Source of the DNA: Grifola frondosa
Taxonomy: Eukaryota; Basidiomycota; Agaricomycetes; Polyporales; Grifolaceae
Reading direction: 5' to 3'
NCBI GenBank assembly: GCA_001683735.1
Contig: LUGG01000007.1
Coordinates: forward strand, 1,302,001-1,366,000
Length of the DNA: 64,000 bases
How positions within the stretch are numbered: the stretch's first letter is position 1; every line of letters begins with the position of its first letter. The notes under the pieces were generated by a model, which saw nothing but the letters and a program-made list of their open reading frames with translations, made no database searches and was not told the DNA's origin. Both the position numbers and the translations under genes were made by a program. Positions 45,257 through 56,848 of the stretch are shown piece by piece.

Positions 45257-47170
45257 ATGTCTTCAAATCATACCTTCCCACAGTATCACGGCGGTCCCGA
45301 GGACACATATCGTGCAGACGGCCATGCGTTCAAACGTACCGACTATTCCGAGGTCACTCTTTACGAACAGAGTCGCAGCAGATTTCATACAGATCGCAAT
45401 GCTGGCGGACCTGCCGCCCAAAGCTCGAAGCAGCCATCTCTTCCCCGCGAACCCAGAGCAATGCGCGAGCAGCAGCGCACGCCTCGGACCCCTCGTTCGC
45501 CGTCTCCGGATTATATTGCGATTTCTAGGAGTCATCTGCGCGTCTTGAAGATCCGACAGCTTCACGGAAGCTCCTAGTCCTTGATCTCAACGGCACCCTA
45601 CTATACCGCTCTGCAAACGTCTCCCGTCCGAAGCATAGGCCCCCACAACTGCCATCACGGTCTGCGCGGGATGGCGGTGGATGGCTGCCGCGCCTGCGCC
45701 CCGTGTATCCGCGCCCGTATATGCCGGCGTTCAGGTCCTATCTCTTCGCGCCGCAGACCAAGGCGTGGCTGGACGTCATGGTGTGGTCTTCTGCACAGCC
45801 CCACAGTGTATCAGATATGGTGAAGAGGTGTTTCCAGGAGGACAAGAAGCATCTCGTGGCAGTGTGGGCGAGGATACCCTTGGGCTCTCCGAGGGCGATT
45901 ATCGTGCGCGTCTTGTTTTATCATCATCACCTTCGGTCGGTTTGTTCCCGAGCTTCAATGATTTGTCTGTCGGAACACTGGGAATAAATGTGTTGTTCTG
46001 GCTGCATTTGGAACGAGTACATCGTGCAGAGAGAATGATTGGTGTTACCGTGAAAGCGTTGTTGTCCGGTCTGTTCGTAGAATGTTATGGATAGCCGACA
46101 CGATCAATTCAAAATTATATGAATCTGACTTCGTATTATTCTGATTGCCCCGTATCCCTGGGATCCTGACAACGCTCTATCTTGTGTTAGACCTCAAAGT
46201 CCAACGGTGAAAGACCTTTCGAAGCCCTGGACACTGCTACCAGGTCGTTCCTCCTCCCCGCATGACTCCGTCGCAAGCACGCCCCCATCGTCGCCTCCGC
46301 GGCCCTCTGACTCCCACATCGGCGCTGAAGACGGCCTGACTCCGCAGGCGCACTCCGCGCTCACGACGCTCCTCCTAGATGACTCCTCACACAAGGCCGA
46401 GCTTCAGCCCTATAATCATGTGTGTGTCGGCGAGTACTCGGGTGCGCTCCGCATGAAGGACCTGCAGAGCTTCCAACAGGAGAGTGAGTGGCGCGTCGCG
46501 CAGCATGCGCTGGAGCAACGGCTCGCAGAGGCCCCGACGGAGTCTGCTGAGGAGTCTGCGCTGGCGGCCGACTCTGGCACAGAGGCCGTACCAGGAATGA
46601 AGAAGCGGAAGCGCAAGGAGAGAGGGTGCGGAAGCGCGCGGCGTTCGTCGAATCGCTCGGGGGGCAGGAGCTACAGGTTGCATATGACGAGACCCTGCTC
46701 GCGGTCGTGGGCGTGCTGCACACGATCAAGCACGAGTCGAACGTCGCGGCGTGGATCCGCGCAGGGGGCTGTGGGGCCCGGCTGGCGCACCGGACCATAT
46801 CCACCCGTTGCCAGCGGGAGCAAGGCGCCCGCACAATCTGAAGACACGCAGCGAGCAAGTCCCGAAGGCAGCGACCTGTCTATAGAGAAAGATGCGACGC
46901 AGCCTACGAAGACCAAGAAGCGGAAGAAAAAGGCGAAAGCCGGATGCGGCTACTGGCGAGGATGGAGTGGAGCATCTGACGAGTCTGGGCAACGACGCGG
47001 TGTCACTCGTGTCGGATGCGACTGCACTGAAGAACGGGGAGCGCGAGGACGCGAGCGAGTCCCAGCCGCTGTGGTTTGAAGATGCACCTACCTTCGCCTA
47101 TTGGATAGCACGTGGTAGGGAGGCACTGGAGGAGTTTGAGATCCCCATAGAGCATGGGATCGAGCAGTAG
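45257..47170 (+). CDS. FCP1-like HAD phosphatase (NLI-interacting factor fold), several frameshifts
   Basis: The N-terminus (MSSNHTFPQYHGG) is low complexity. The HAD catalytic loop is LLVLDLNGTLLYRS near 45570-45610, followed by RPYMPAFRSYLFAP, KAWLDVMVWSSAQPHSVSDM and DTLGLSEGDY. After an intron come KDLSKPWTLL and a LLLDDSSHKAELQPYNHVCV segment (motif III/IV). The C-terminal part is charged (KKRKRKER, TKKRKKKAKA) and ends WFEDAPTFAYWIARGREALE. The order matches FCP1/SCP-like phosphatases. The DxDGT motif reads DLNGT, so the second Asp (acid/base) is Asn. Single-base losses interrupt the frame near 45528, 45872, 46203 and 46624 and probably twice more in 46760-46960. All lie in short homopolymers with conserved flanks, so the gene may be intact in the organism. 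Confidence 0.75.
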
Positions 47171-47917
47171 GGAGGAAAGAGTGGCATGGTGCGAATGACG
47201 ATTCGGTGCTCTGTTCGCTGTACACCTCTTTGCATTTTTGTCTTAGAACAACGCCTGGATCAGCAGACTACCTTCAACTGTGCCGTCGCTTGCAGCATCG
47301 ATGGTCCGCAGCAACGCAGATGATGCAGAACCAGGTGAGCGTTTGTTGTGTGCTCTACCGGGATAACTGCTTTTTCCGATTCAGAGCCACATGGCCTATT
47401 CTGAGAATGTCTGAATACGAGCGGCGGTGCAACATCGATGCGTCATCGGGTCGGCCGTCAAAAGCAATGAATCTGTTCGTTGGCACCACGAGTCGTGCTC
47501 TATTCATGCGTTGCCACTCGCGTCCTTCTTAGCGTCGCGATGCTCACTGCCATAACATGAAACGGTGCATGTGATCAATGGAACGGCAGAATTTCGGTTT
47601 GGAACGTGAACCCGACGGTGACATTACTCTCTAAATAGGGCCGTCGGAAGCGCCATATTCTCGCATTTTTGTGGATTCTAGCTCGTCCTTCGGCGTCTTT
47701 GAATCCAGTGAGGCTTTCACCCCACTGCCAATAGATGAATGCATGAATAGGCAGAAGGATTTCGGGACATCGTTGGCGTCGCAGACGTTGCACGAGACAT
47801 CCTCTTTGGACATATGAGCTCTAGCGGAAGTCTATCTGACCGTATAAATTGTCCTTCCATAGTCTTCGAGGTATCCAGTCTCCCCCGACATTTCTCTGAA
47901 TCATTGTACTAGCCAGC
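47171..47917. other. Intergenic stretch, no supportable gene
   Basis: Contains the 3' UTR of the phosphatase gene and the promoter of the GH45 gene. Open frames here lack signatures. Confidence 0.4.
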
Positions 47918-49091
47918 ATGATCCATGCTCTCATACTAAGTGTCGTTGTCTCATTGTCTACCTTGCCGTTCGTAGGCGGGCAGACAGCGGGCACTACGAC
48001 TACTACCTGGGACTGGTGAGTGGTGCCAGCTGCAGAATCCAATGAGACTGAATGCGTTGTACTCAGCTGCGAACCAGCCTGCGGATACACATCCAACCTC
48101 TCCCCCGGTACGTACTTGCTAATCAATGCGTTCCTGCATTCTCACCATGATCGTGGCACAGGTGCCAAGGGCCCAGTGAAATCCTGCAATCAGAGCAACG
48201 GCCCCGCGGCGGCGGTGCGCAAAATGCGTGCTTCGCGAGCTCTGGCAACCTCGCGTTCTCGTGCTCGACCTACCAGCCGATCATCGTCAATAGTACCTTT
48301 TCCTACGGCTTCGCAGGCACGGAAACACTGCCACGGCAATTGTTAATATGATACAGCACTACCACTGTCGAATTTGGGGACTGATTCACTGCCGTCGTAG
48401 GCTGCATGTGTTACGAGTTCACTTGGACTTCTGGCGCTGCCGCGGGGAAGTCTATGATCGTGCAGGCTATCAACGCCGGAGGTAATGCCTGTTTCCGCAT
48501 TATATGAAGTGTCTTGCTGACGGAAGCCATTCCGGCTTCAGGAATCACAGATGTGGACTTTGATATATACGTATGTCCTCTGCCGGACTCAGGTTTGGTC
48601 ATTGGCTGATTGCGCAATGTAATACAGACTCCCGGGGGAGGTGTCGGAGGTACGTGTAGCCGCAATGTCGTGGCCCCGCTCACAATGTAGCGCAGACTAC
48701 AACGCGTGCACGGCCCAATACGGTGCCCCCTCCGGCGGCTGGGGCAGGCAATACGGAGGTCGGATCCCTTAGTTGCACCGCTAACAACGTCCTCATGACT
48801 TTCTCTAGGTGTGACATCAGACTCGCAGTGCTCTGAGTTGCCCTCGAACTTGCAGGCTGGGTGTCACTGGAGGTGGGAATGGTGAGTCTTGTGATGCGCT
48901 CATGTTCATATTCATTTTTTTACGAGTGTTGCACGCAGGGCGGGTGGAGATGTGAACGAGTGGTGATGATCTTGCTCGTATTCGTGGAATACTCCATGTT
49001 GACGGTCTTTCACAGGGACGTCACTTTCAAGCAGGTCAACTGCCCTTCGCAGCTCACGAGCATATCTGGCTGCACGCCGGCCAGCATCTAA
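47918..49091 (+). CDS. GH45 endoglucanase, secreted
   Basis: A signal peptide (MIHALILSVVVSLSTLPFVG) is followed by TTTTTWDC, then CEPACGYTSNLSPG, AKGPVKSCNQSNGP, SGNLAFSCSTYQPIIVNSTF with SYGFAG, CYEFTWTSGAAAGKSMIVQA with INAGG, ITDVDFDIY + TPGGGVGG, NACTAQYGAPSGGWGRQYGG, SDSQCSELPSNLQAGCHWRW, and VTFKQVNCPSQLTSISGC before the stop at 49089-49091. About nine small exons with GT-AG introns of 45-60 bases are needed. Family 45 enzymes hydrolyse beta-1,4-glucan with inversion. The TWDC Asp and the DFDI Asp correspond to the two catalytic acids of classical (Humicola-type) members. No cellulose-binding module is visible. At least one frame break occurs at the CCCC run 48202-48205; a second is likely near 48320. 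Confidence 0.88.
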
Positions 49092-49229
49092 GCAGTAGTG
49101 TAGCTGTAACTTTCGGCTCATGACGCAGAACGAACCTCGACTCCTAATGTACATCAATACATCTCGTGCTCGAAGAATCATGGCAGGCGCTGCACATCCT
49201 CCATCAGACTTTAGACCCGCGCATCGTCT

Positions 49230-51937
49230 TCACGAGTGTCTTCCTCCTCTCCAGCTGCGTAAACTCGGCCTGACGCAGCCCGCGCAGCACGTCTGCCTCC
49301 ATGGAAGACAGCCTCATGTACTCGACGGTCATTTTGCACCTAATTCGGAGCGTCAATTATCTGCCTTAGTTTTGCCCACTGGTCGCAGAATCACATACCA
49401 CACTTTTGCAAGTATGCCCGGAAGCTCCTCTGGGCATGCGGCATCTCTTAGTTCACTGCGGCGAGACCAACGGCCCCAAGCAGACGGGACCGCTAATGCA
49501 TCTAAGTTGTCCACCGGACGCTGGTGGAAGAATATGTGGGGTCTATCTTGAAAGGCTATATATGGTTGCACAGTTCCGCTGGTAAGCCAAACCGTATGCC
49601 AGCGACATTGTCGCGCACCGCTTGCATCAGCTCTTGCCTGGAAATGGAACGTTCTGCGCTGCACTACGAGCATGGGCAAATCATGAGTAAGTTTGAAGAC
49701 CGGCACAGAATCGGCCGTACCGATGACCAGGTCTTTGATAGCGATGCTGTTCATCAACGCGAGAAAGTAGCCATCGGAAAGTAACAAATAAAATGTATCA
49801 TTCTCGTGTGGCAACCAATCAACACGGGTGCTCTCGACTTGTGCCACCGGCGTGTCTCCGCCCACGTCGAATGCGTACCTAAATCAAACATTCATGATTG
49901 TTATTCCGCGAAACTCAAGAATTCGAAATCGCCCACCTCTTCATGCCATTATCCATATCTCGCACCGCACCGAGCGTCTCTGGTTTCGCGTCGTATTTCA
50001 CTCTTCCCAACACGTGGCCACCGAGCCGTCCCAGCACATTTCCCAGCTTCACGAACCTGGGGCCAGCAGAAGAGGCATTCCAATAGCCGTAGTCGCCGCA
50101 TTTGGGCATGGTTCCGTGGGATGCGGGGAAACTGATTGTAGTCGTGGCATCTTTGCCCAGTGCCGCAGTAGCTCGTCGATTTCGGCCGTGTCGAGCACGT
50201 ATCCTGCGTCGGCGGAGTAAGTAGTTTGGAGAAAGGAGCGAATATCGCTCAGTTCGCGACCGTGGCTGATGACAGCTGCCAGACATCAATATGCTTGGTA
50301 GGGCCGAACGCGAGGAGAGGCTTACAGCTGATGTCGTTGGACGGGTCCAGGAGCTGTGAGCAACAGTTTTCAAGGCGTGCGTAGGGGTGGTACCTGAACG
50401 AACTGGCGCACGTTATAGTACAATGTAGGCCCGAACTACATTGATTTAGATTGGCCTGCGAAAAATTCATGTCCTACCAGCACACTCGTTCATCTTCGTC
50501 CAACGGGATCGTGCACTACATGTCGCGGAAATATAAGTCCACTAGATCAGTCGACAACCACTTCTGCTTACGCCGTGACCGCAAAAAGGTTTATGCCCTT
50601 GTCCTTTAGGAAGAAACCTGCTTCCTAAATTAGAATGAGCGATCTATATAGTCAAGTGAATATACCACGGCCCACACCTGCAATTCGAGTGTCTAGTTCA
50701 TATTTGTTTCAGCCTTATCCTGAGAACATAAATGGTCGAATGCGCAACAATTCTTATGGCGTCAGACCACCTCGTAATCCCGCGTTTATTGTCTAGTACC
50801 TTCCCAGCAGGCTGCGTTGCGCTGCCTGAGATCGTACGGGCCATCAATTCTTGGAGGATGTTGGAGAGAATCTGTACTTGCCTGGATACAACACGTAAAA
50901 CGGATTTCCATTCAATGAAGTGGAATAGCCAAGGAGCTGATACATGCGTGGATGCCTCGAATTAGGCCCTAATCAAGTAAGAATCGACAAAAACAAACCA
51001 AATATCTTTCAGTGATGCGATGTCCTTCTTGAATGCTTCCTCAGCCTTGAAATGTAAGTTGCTGTTAAATGAATTAAATACCGAACAGTCAACTCACCTC
51101 AACATCGTGCCCGTCCTTCAATCTGCGCAGCACCACGGGAGTATTCTGCCCAATGATGATAGCCCGTGCCTCTTCAACCTTGCTACCGTGAAGAGTGATC
51201 CATGAGTGCAAGAGACGTATTTGACTCGAGCGATACAGTGTTAGCTGCATAAATTTTGCGACATTATCGCGACATGGTAGATGCATGGACGGAAACATAC
51301 CTGTCCATCGAACAGCCTCTGCTCTTCTTGATTCTGCTGGATATTAACAAGAGCAGCGGACTGTGTTGCAAGCACGATGTCAGTGGGTCTACGTCATCGA
51401 ACGGAGACTCAATATTAAGACCCACATCGAACTGCCTCCAGGCATCATCAAGCTTCGCTTGTAAATCGGATAGCGCTCCAGAAATTTGGAACCGGCGGAT
51501 TACACGCTGATGGTATTTGTGGTTCGCGAGTTTTTCTACGGTGTCATTGATCTCCGTTAGAGCGCTGAGATAAGATAGTTCAATCCCAAGATGCGTAGCT
51601 CAGAGCAAATGCGAGAGCCACTGACTTGTGGAGAGTCTCCAGGTTCTTCGAGAGCGAGCGATTGACATACTTGTCTCCCTCCTGAGCTAGGGTAACAACG
51701 GCTCTTGCTATATCGTTAGTCCGCGCTGCGAGAAGACGGCATGCCTCTTTATTTTCCTTTGCTTGCTATTACCGGATCTCTGAGCTCGGCCCCGAAATGT
51801 GGAAAAAAGGAAGAGCTCACTTTCAAATAATCGACGATATTTTGAAGCGCGCCGAGGATACCTGGCAAGAATAGCAGGGGTGTCGCAGCAGATATCTCCT
51901 TGCCGAGCGCGAGGGCCGCGGACACCTCAGTGAGCAT
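49230..51937 (-). CDS. MLKL-like protein: N-terminal helical bundle, kinase-like domain, C-terminal domain
   Basis: The start at 51937 reads MLTEVSAALALGKEISAATP. The first 200 residues are helical and match the MLKL/HeLo-like N-terminal bundle of Agaricomycetes: ILGALQNIVDYLK, ENKEACRLLAARTNDIARAV, LSKNLETLHK, EKLANHKYHQRVIRRFQISG. A linker with VNIQQNQEEQRLFDGQ leads to a kinase-like region: ARAIIIGQNTPVVLRRLKDG, EEAFKKDIASLKD, RHPRMYQLLGYSTSLNG and FLKDKGINLFAVT, where an HRD is expected but not seen. The C-terminal part (50380-49230) has LSDIRSFLQTTYSADAGYVL, PKCGDYGYWNASSAGPRFV, RYAFDVGGDTPVAQVE and DTFYLLLSDGYFLALMNS, ending near RLSSMEADVLRGLRQAEFTQ. Many tiny introns (one GC-AG) are needed, and the joins in 50250-50650 are not fully resolved, so two adjacent genes or local decay remain possible. 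A cell-death-related role is a family-based guess. Confidence 0.55.
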
Positions 51938-52349
51938 ACTGCTGGGAGGATCTTCAACGAACACGTATGAACAATATTGCGATAGTAGTCACTACTAAGG
52001 AAACGACCTGTGCATTATTCGCACATATGCACGACGACAACGAGTGGCAGAGCTGTCAAGTTTGATAGATGATCATGATAGCTTTGGTGCGCCCAATTCC
52101 TGCGGAGAGTTGTCAGATATGTCACCCGGGGACTTCGGTGGCGCGTCTGATGTCACAGCCTTGGGGAGTTCCGAAGAATAGGTCAACAAATTTAATCTTT
52201 ACGTGAACGCTTGCCGCCGGTGTGTCGTGAGCGTACTTGCCCGAGAACCGACGTGGGAGAGTCCTGGAAGCCACAGCTTACGTTGTTCGCACTTTATGAT
52301 CTGCATAATAAAACAGAGTAATAGCTACAAGCATACACACAATAGGTCT

Positions 52350-53438
52350 TCAGCCGACCATGCTCCGTTTGCGTCCCCGTAAACGCACTTGAGAGAAAGC
52401 ACAAGTTTTAGACTGCAGCATGCAAGATCAGAAAAGGGACACCAACCGTCATCGAGTCTTCTAGAGATAGCTGTCCATTCGCGACCCATTTTCACCTCGT
52501 ATGCTTTCAGTATAGAGGCAAACAGCGGTTCAGACGCAGGATGCGTAGAGGAAAAGGCGCGCTCGAGGACGTAGAGATCTACAGCCTTATCCTCAACGAG
52601 GGTAGAGGTGTAGGCCAGCCCAAAATCAATGAGGACCTGGATAAAAATAATAATCACTCCTGAACGACAGTATGGAGAGGATTGAGTCATACCAGCTGTG
52701 TCCCCTTACGGGATGAGGGGTGACGGAGCATCATGTTAGACGTTGTCAGGTCGCCATGGATAATGTCTGCTAAATGCATTTTTGCAATCTCTGTGCCAAT
52801 TGACCACATCAAAGCCTCTGCATCGCAAACTGTGAGCTTCACCAGACTTCCACAGCCCGAGCAATACGTGCCTTGAGTTACTCCATACTCTAGCAATTTA
52901 TCCTCGTCAGGTTCAACCATTTCTTCGACATCTTCCTCGTCTCCTTCGACCTCATCCTCACCCTCAGCACCACCCCGAGAAGGAATCGGACGCTTTGACC
53001 TTCAATCCACTCAATTCCGAGAACGCCTTCTGCTGCATCCACCATGCGGATCCCAGGTACGTTCACGCCGCATCTGAGCAATATTCACAGCGTTTCATAT
53101 GGTGCGACAGAAGATTACATACCGTAAACATTTCATGAGCGCTCTAGCTTCGCCTGCCACCCTAGACTTGGTAAGCGACGCATCTAAGGAAGGGTGACGA
53201 TAGTGTTTATGAAACCGATATTTGAGCAAAATAGGTTCGCATGCATTGGAGCTCTGTGCATCGACCTTGCCGGTCGGATGTGAGGGCGGATGTAGAATAG
53301 TTTTGTAGATTTTCTATTGTCCAGGTCAAAGGTGGACTGTAAGAGAGACGCAATATGACTTGCTGCTTCGGCTCCTTGAGAGACTTGTGTAGCTGATGCA
53401 ATCAGTTTAAGAGATGGGGATTCTGGATTGACTTCCAT
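52350..53438 (-). CDS. BUD32: EKC/KEOPS complex kinase/ATPase
   Basis: BUD32 is the small atypical kinase of the KEOPS complex that makes t6A37 in tRNAs reading ANN codons. The start at 53438 (MEVNPESPSLK) leads to QGAEA + KIYKTILHPP (nucleotide loop), ILLKYRFHKHYRHPSLDASL with TKSRVAGEARALMKC (catalytic Lys and helix C), VLGIEWIEGQSVRFLLG, ALMWSIGTEIAKMHLADIIH, IHGDLTTSNMML (catalytic loop), VLIDFGLAYTSTLVEDKAVD (DFG), YVLERAFSSTHP, and the diagnostic basic C-terminus VRLRGRKRSMVG. Two introns use GC-AG borders (53314-53364 and 52818-52871). An acidic insertion (EGEDEVEGDEEDVEEMVE) lies after FLLG; there one base is missing in a CCCC run at 52973-52976 (plus strand). Neighbours show no functional link. 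Confidence 0.93.
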
Positions 53439-53757
53439 TGTAGACAAATAAGTTGGAGAGACAGCCACAAAGGCGCTTATACAGTTGCAAACGCTACTAG
53501 TATTTCGCCAAAAAAGGAAGGTATATGAACTTTGGAAGTGATGTTGCAGTCATTCCGGATTCCAGCAGTACATATCATCCTCAAATTTTAGATAAAATGA
53601 AATAGGTCAGGTAACAACCATGGCCTCCGAGTCAAGAAACAAGTTCTGTAAATGGATATCAAAATGATCTGGATATCTATAAGGATTAGTACTCAAATAC
53701 GCGTAGGGTCGCCAAAGTTTAGAAGGTATATATCCCCGGCATGAGGAAGAAGTCCCC

Positions 53758-56074
53758 TCAAGTGTCAAACCATCCAGCAGCATGCATCTCATCTGCCAAA
53801 CCGTCCCATCCTTTCCGTCTCGCTTTCCGACCAGCAAGTTCCGTCGCAAATCTAACCGAACACAGTTATCAATGGCAGTCGCCAGTAACATTGGATAGAC
53901 ACGCACCGTAGACACTCGTCCAACCGCCACCTACCCTCTCTCGCTCGACGTTCAACGCCCGCATTAGTCGTCCCGTCCCTGCCAATCGCAGACGGCGTAT
54001 ACGGCTCCCCGGGCAACATATGCCTGCTAAGCGCGAACATCATCCCCGCTACAAACGCGTCTTGCGCACCCACATCATCGACGACCGCATTCGCATTACG
54101 GCCGGTCGCCATATTCTCAACCCGAGGCTTTAAGTTCTCCGTACGGCCATGCCCCGCAATCTGCGTCCCATCTGAGTCGGAGGAGTCTCCGTCTTCCGCG
54201 TGCTGCTGGCGGTGCTTGCCCTTCCGGTGTACCGCAGATGACGTCCGCGGACGCACAAAAGGCCCACTGCGCTGCTCGCTATCCGACGTTGAGTTCGATG
54301 AGAGCGCCCTCGCCGTGAACATACTTGACGACTCGGTCTGCGATCTCGCTCCGGCCCAAAAATCGCTCCCGGTCCGCACGGACTGTACATCCCTTTCGTC
54401 GATGTCCACGTCGTCACGCCCGTTCTTCATGCCTGCTGCACCGCCCGAGGTGCCAGTACCATGGTTCTCCATCCATCCAGAGCTCTGGAAATACTCCCGG
54501 GTGGGCATAGAAAGGGCAGCGGCCCCCTCCTCACCCCAGTGCGCGACAAGTAGCGCATGCGGTGATGCCAACACCGTCAGCGAGAGGAGAAAAGCGCGCG
54601 GGGAGATAGCATATTGCGGGGAGTGTGCCTGCGCGTAATGCTTGTTGAGGAAAATCACATCCGCATGAGGAATCAGCTAGATAACATCAATATAATTAGC
54701 CAGAGGAGGGACTAGATGCGGAAAAGATTCACACCGCTTCGACACCCTGCCGAGCCCTTCTGCCCACATCGACGCTAAACACGCAATGACTCCGCCATTT
54801 TCGCTCGCGCGCCAGCCCGTCAAGACCCATGATGTTGCTAAGAGTCGTCTTCACGGATCGGCCCTCGAAGTGAATCCAGTCGAACGGTGCGGGGCTGTTT
54901 GATGCGGCAGTTATCCGAGCTGCAACGGGGGGTTGAGACAGTTGGTGTGCATTATTCAGCGTAGCGGAAGGCGGTGCAGTGGAAGTATTCGTAGGTGGGG
55001 TAGAAGTGCCGGGAGCATTGAGATGCGCGTAATTTTCAGGAACAAGAAGTGGTCCCAGTAAAGAGACGAATTCCTCGTGAGTGATATCGGGCAGAGGGTT
55101 ATTGTTGATCACGGTACGACTGTCGGCGTCATCTACATCGTGGTCAAGTGATTAGCATAGTTGTGCGGATATTAAAATAACAGCGAAAGCGAGCGACTAT
55201 GCGCATATCTTCAGCAACTCGATATCAATTTTGAGAATAATAAATTTTGAAAAAAAAAAAAAAAAAAAAAAAAAACTGAGTTTGTCGGACCCAGCCTTGT
55301 AATTGCAAATGATTCATTGACGCATCCAGGCCAATGGTGCGAATCTGACAGGAAGATTCGTGCTTTTGTGTGAGGTGTGTACTTTCACGGCAGGCGAGAG
55401 TCAGTTTGCGGTCTCCGCCAAATCCGGACTGATATTGTGACAACACAAAACAAATACGTGAAAGATTCTATTTTGAATGCGGTTTTGCTCTTAGTCAATT
55501 AGATCACAAGGACCAAGACATGCATCATTTGCAGCATTCACAATCGTTTTTTGTGTTGGCACAATATCAGACCAAAACCTCTGCCGTCTGCCGCGCTTGA
55601 TGCACTGTTGTAGGGAAAATAAACGCGGAAAGTAGACCGAATACTCAAGGATGTCCGCCTCGCCCACTGCTTGTAGCAAATATACACGGTCTAACGCGCG
55701 AAATATCAACACTAACCTGCATGCAATACCCAGGCACTAGGAACCCCGGACTCCTTCCAGATCTTGCAAAACTTGGTGCTCACTCTCTCCCTCTCCAAAT
55801 CGCGTATGATCATCGCGCCTTCCTCGTTCCCGCCCAGAGGCGCGACCAGCATCGCGTCGACGGAGGGAAATTGCGCGACGACGGCAAGACATGTGCTCGC
55901 GGGACCCCCTCTCACATGGGAAACCGAGTGAGCGCGGACAACCGTGGATGGCTCCGGATGGGTCGGTAAGGAGAGGTTGTGCGTCAGAAATAGCGTTCCA
56001 GAGGCGACGACGCGTAAAGGCCGTTGGATCGACGAGGCGACCGAGTCCTGTGTGTCACGACGAATTCGAGTCAT
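53758..56074 (-). CDS. PfkB family sugar kinase (ketohexokinase-like)
   Basis: Four exons: 56074-55717, 55132-54735, 54676 to about 53907, and a last one ending with the stop at 53758-53760 (DEMHAAGWFDT). Phases match. The N-terminal domain has RPLRVVASGTLFLTHNLSLP, RGGPASTCLAVVAQFPSVDA (the GG substrate motif) and EGAMIIRDLERERVST. FDWIHFEGRSVKTTLSNI and PHADVIFLNKHYAQAHSP are typical of ketohexokinase-like enzymes. The ATP-site motif is VVDDVGAQDAFVAGMMFALS, with the catalytic Asp kept but the second Gly of GAGD changed to Gln. A long Ser-rich insertion of about 130 residues (GARSQTESSSMFTARAL to HGRTENLKPRVENM) lies before it. Intron 1 is unusually long (55133-55716) and contains a 26-base poly-A run. 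Likely a sugar phosphorylating enzyme; the exact sugar is unknown. Confidence 0.83.
55250..55275 (+). repeat. Poly(A) run of 26 bases inside an intron
   Basis: An uninterrupted run of A on the plus strand (T on the transcribed strand) lies in intron 1 of the PfkB gene, directly after aataataaattttg. It may mark the 3' end of a retroposed sequence or be a simple repeat. Confidence 0.9.
55429..55570. repeat. Inverted repeat inside the PfkB intron
   Basis: ctgatattgtgacaacacaa at 55429 and its near-complement ending cacaatatcag at 55570 form arms of about 26 bases with 3-4 mismatches and a spacer of about 90 bases. It could form a stem-loop in the pre-mRNA or be the remnant of a small DNA element. 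Confidence 0.6.
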
Positions 56075-56304
56075 CCAGAACTATAGTGAATATCTAGATA
56101 GAAAACAAGGATTTCAAGTCGCGAGCATATGGGGAGAAGGGGCAAAAATTTGGTGCGTTGGCTTGCTCCACCATCGCGACCGCGACGAGGAGGTCCGAGG
56201 AGGGAGAACCACGATAGCACGTGACCCTACTACAACGATCCGTTCGCGAATGCACTCTTGCATATTGCGCACGCGCCGCACTTTACTTTTTGACCTATTG
56301 ACCT

Positions 56305-56848
56305 ATGGTTCGCCTGATTACCCACAACTTGCTAGCATGCCACGCCAAGGGGTGTACGTCAAATAATTTCCCTCTGCAGTTCAAGGACGTTGAGATCGAG
56401 CTGCGCGAGGCCGAATTCAACCCTGACTTTATTCGGGGGTTCTTGCCCCGAATCGAATGGACGGCTCTCGTCAACGCTGCACGCGAAGTGAGCGACGCAA
56501 AATTACCGTGCTCTCCATTCCCCTAACGTGCCGCCAATGAATCCAAAGCTAGGTGATACATCGCTGCCTCTAGAGCCACCAGAAATGTCAGACGATGAGT
56601 TCTTGCGAAAACTGCACCATGTGCTCCTCGAGGTGTGTCGCGAGCACTATGCAATTCTTGCGTACCAATGCGCGCGTCGGTTCTTGGCAGATCCATGTTG
56701 AGGAAGGTGCTATGGTGTGCCCAAACTGCAAACACACATATCCTATCTCAAATGGCATTCCAAATATGGCGTGTACAATTTGTCTTGACACAATTCTTCC
56801 GCTGACAGCTGTCTTTTCCAGCTTCTCGCCGAACATGAGATTGGTTGA
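56305..56848 (+). CDS. TRM112: Multifunctional methyltransferase subunit TRM112
   Basis: TRM112 is the small activating partner of several methyltransferases acting on tRNA, rRNA and eRF1. Segments match well: MVRLITHNLLACHAKGCTSN (start at 56305), FPLQFKDVEIELREAEFNPD, FIRGFLPRIEWTALVNAARE, DDEFLRKLHHVLLE, IHVEEGAMVCPNCKHTYPIS, NGIPNM + LLAEHEIG. The zinc site is made of CHAKGC and CPNC. Intron 1 is GT-AG (gtgtgtcgc to ggcag) and the last one is GC-AG (56769-56821). One extra base in the CCCC run at 56520-56523 shifts the frame before NVPPMNPKLGD; this is likely a sequence error because both sides are conserved. Confidence 0.93.
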
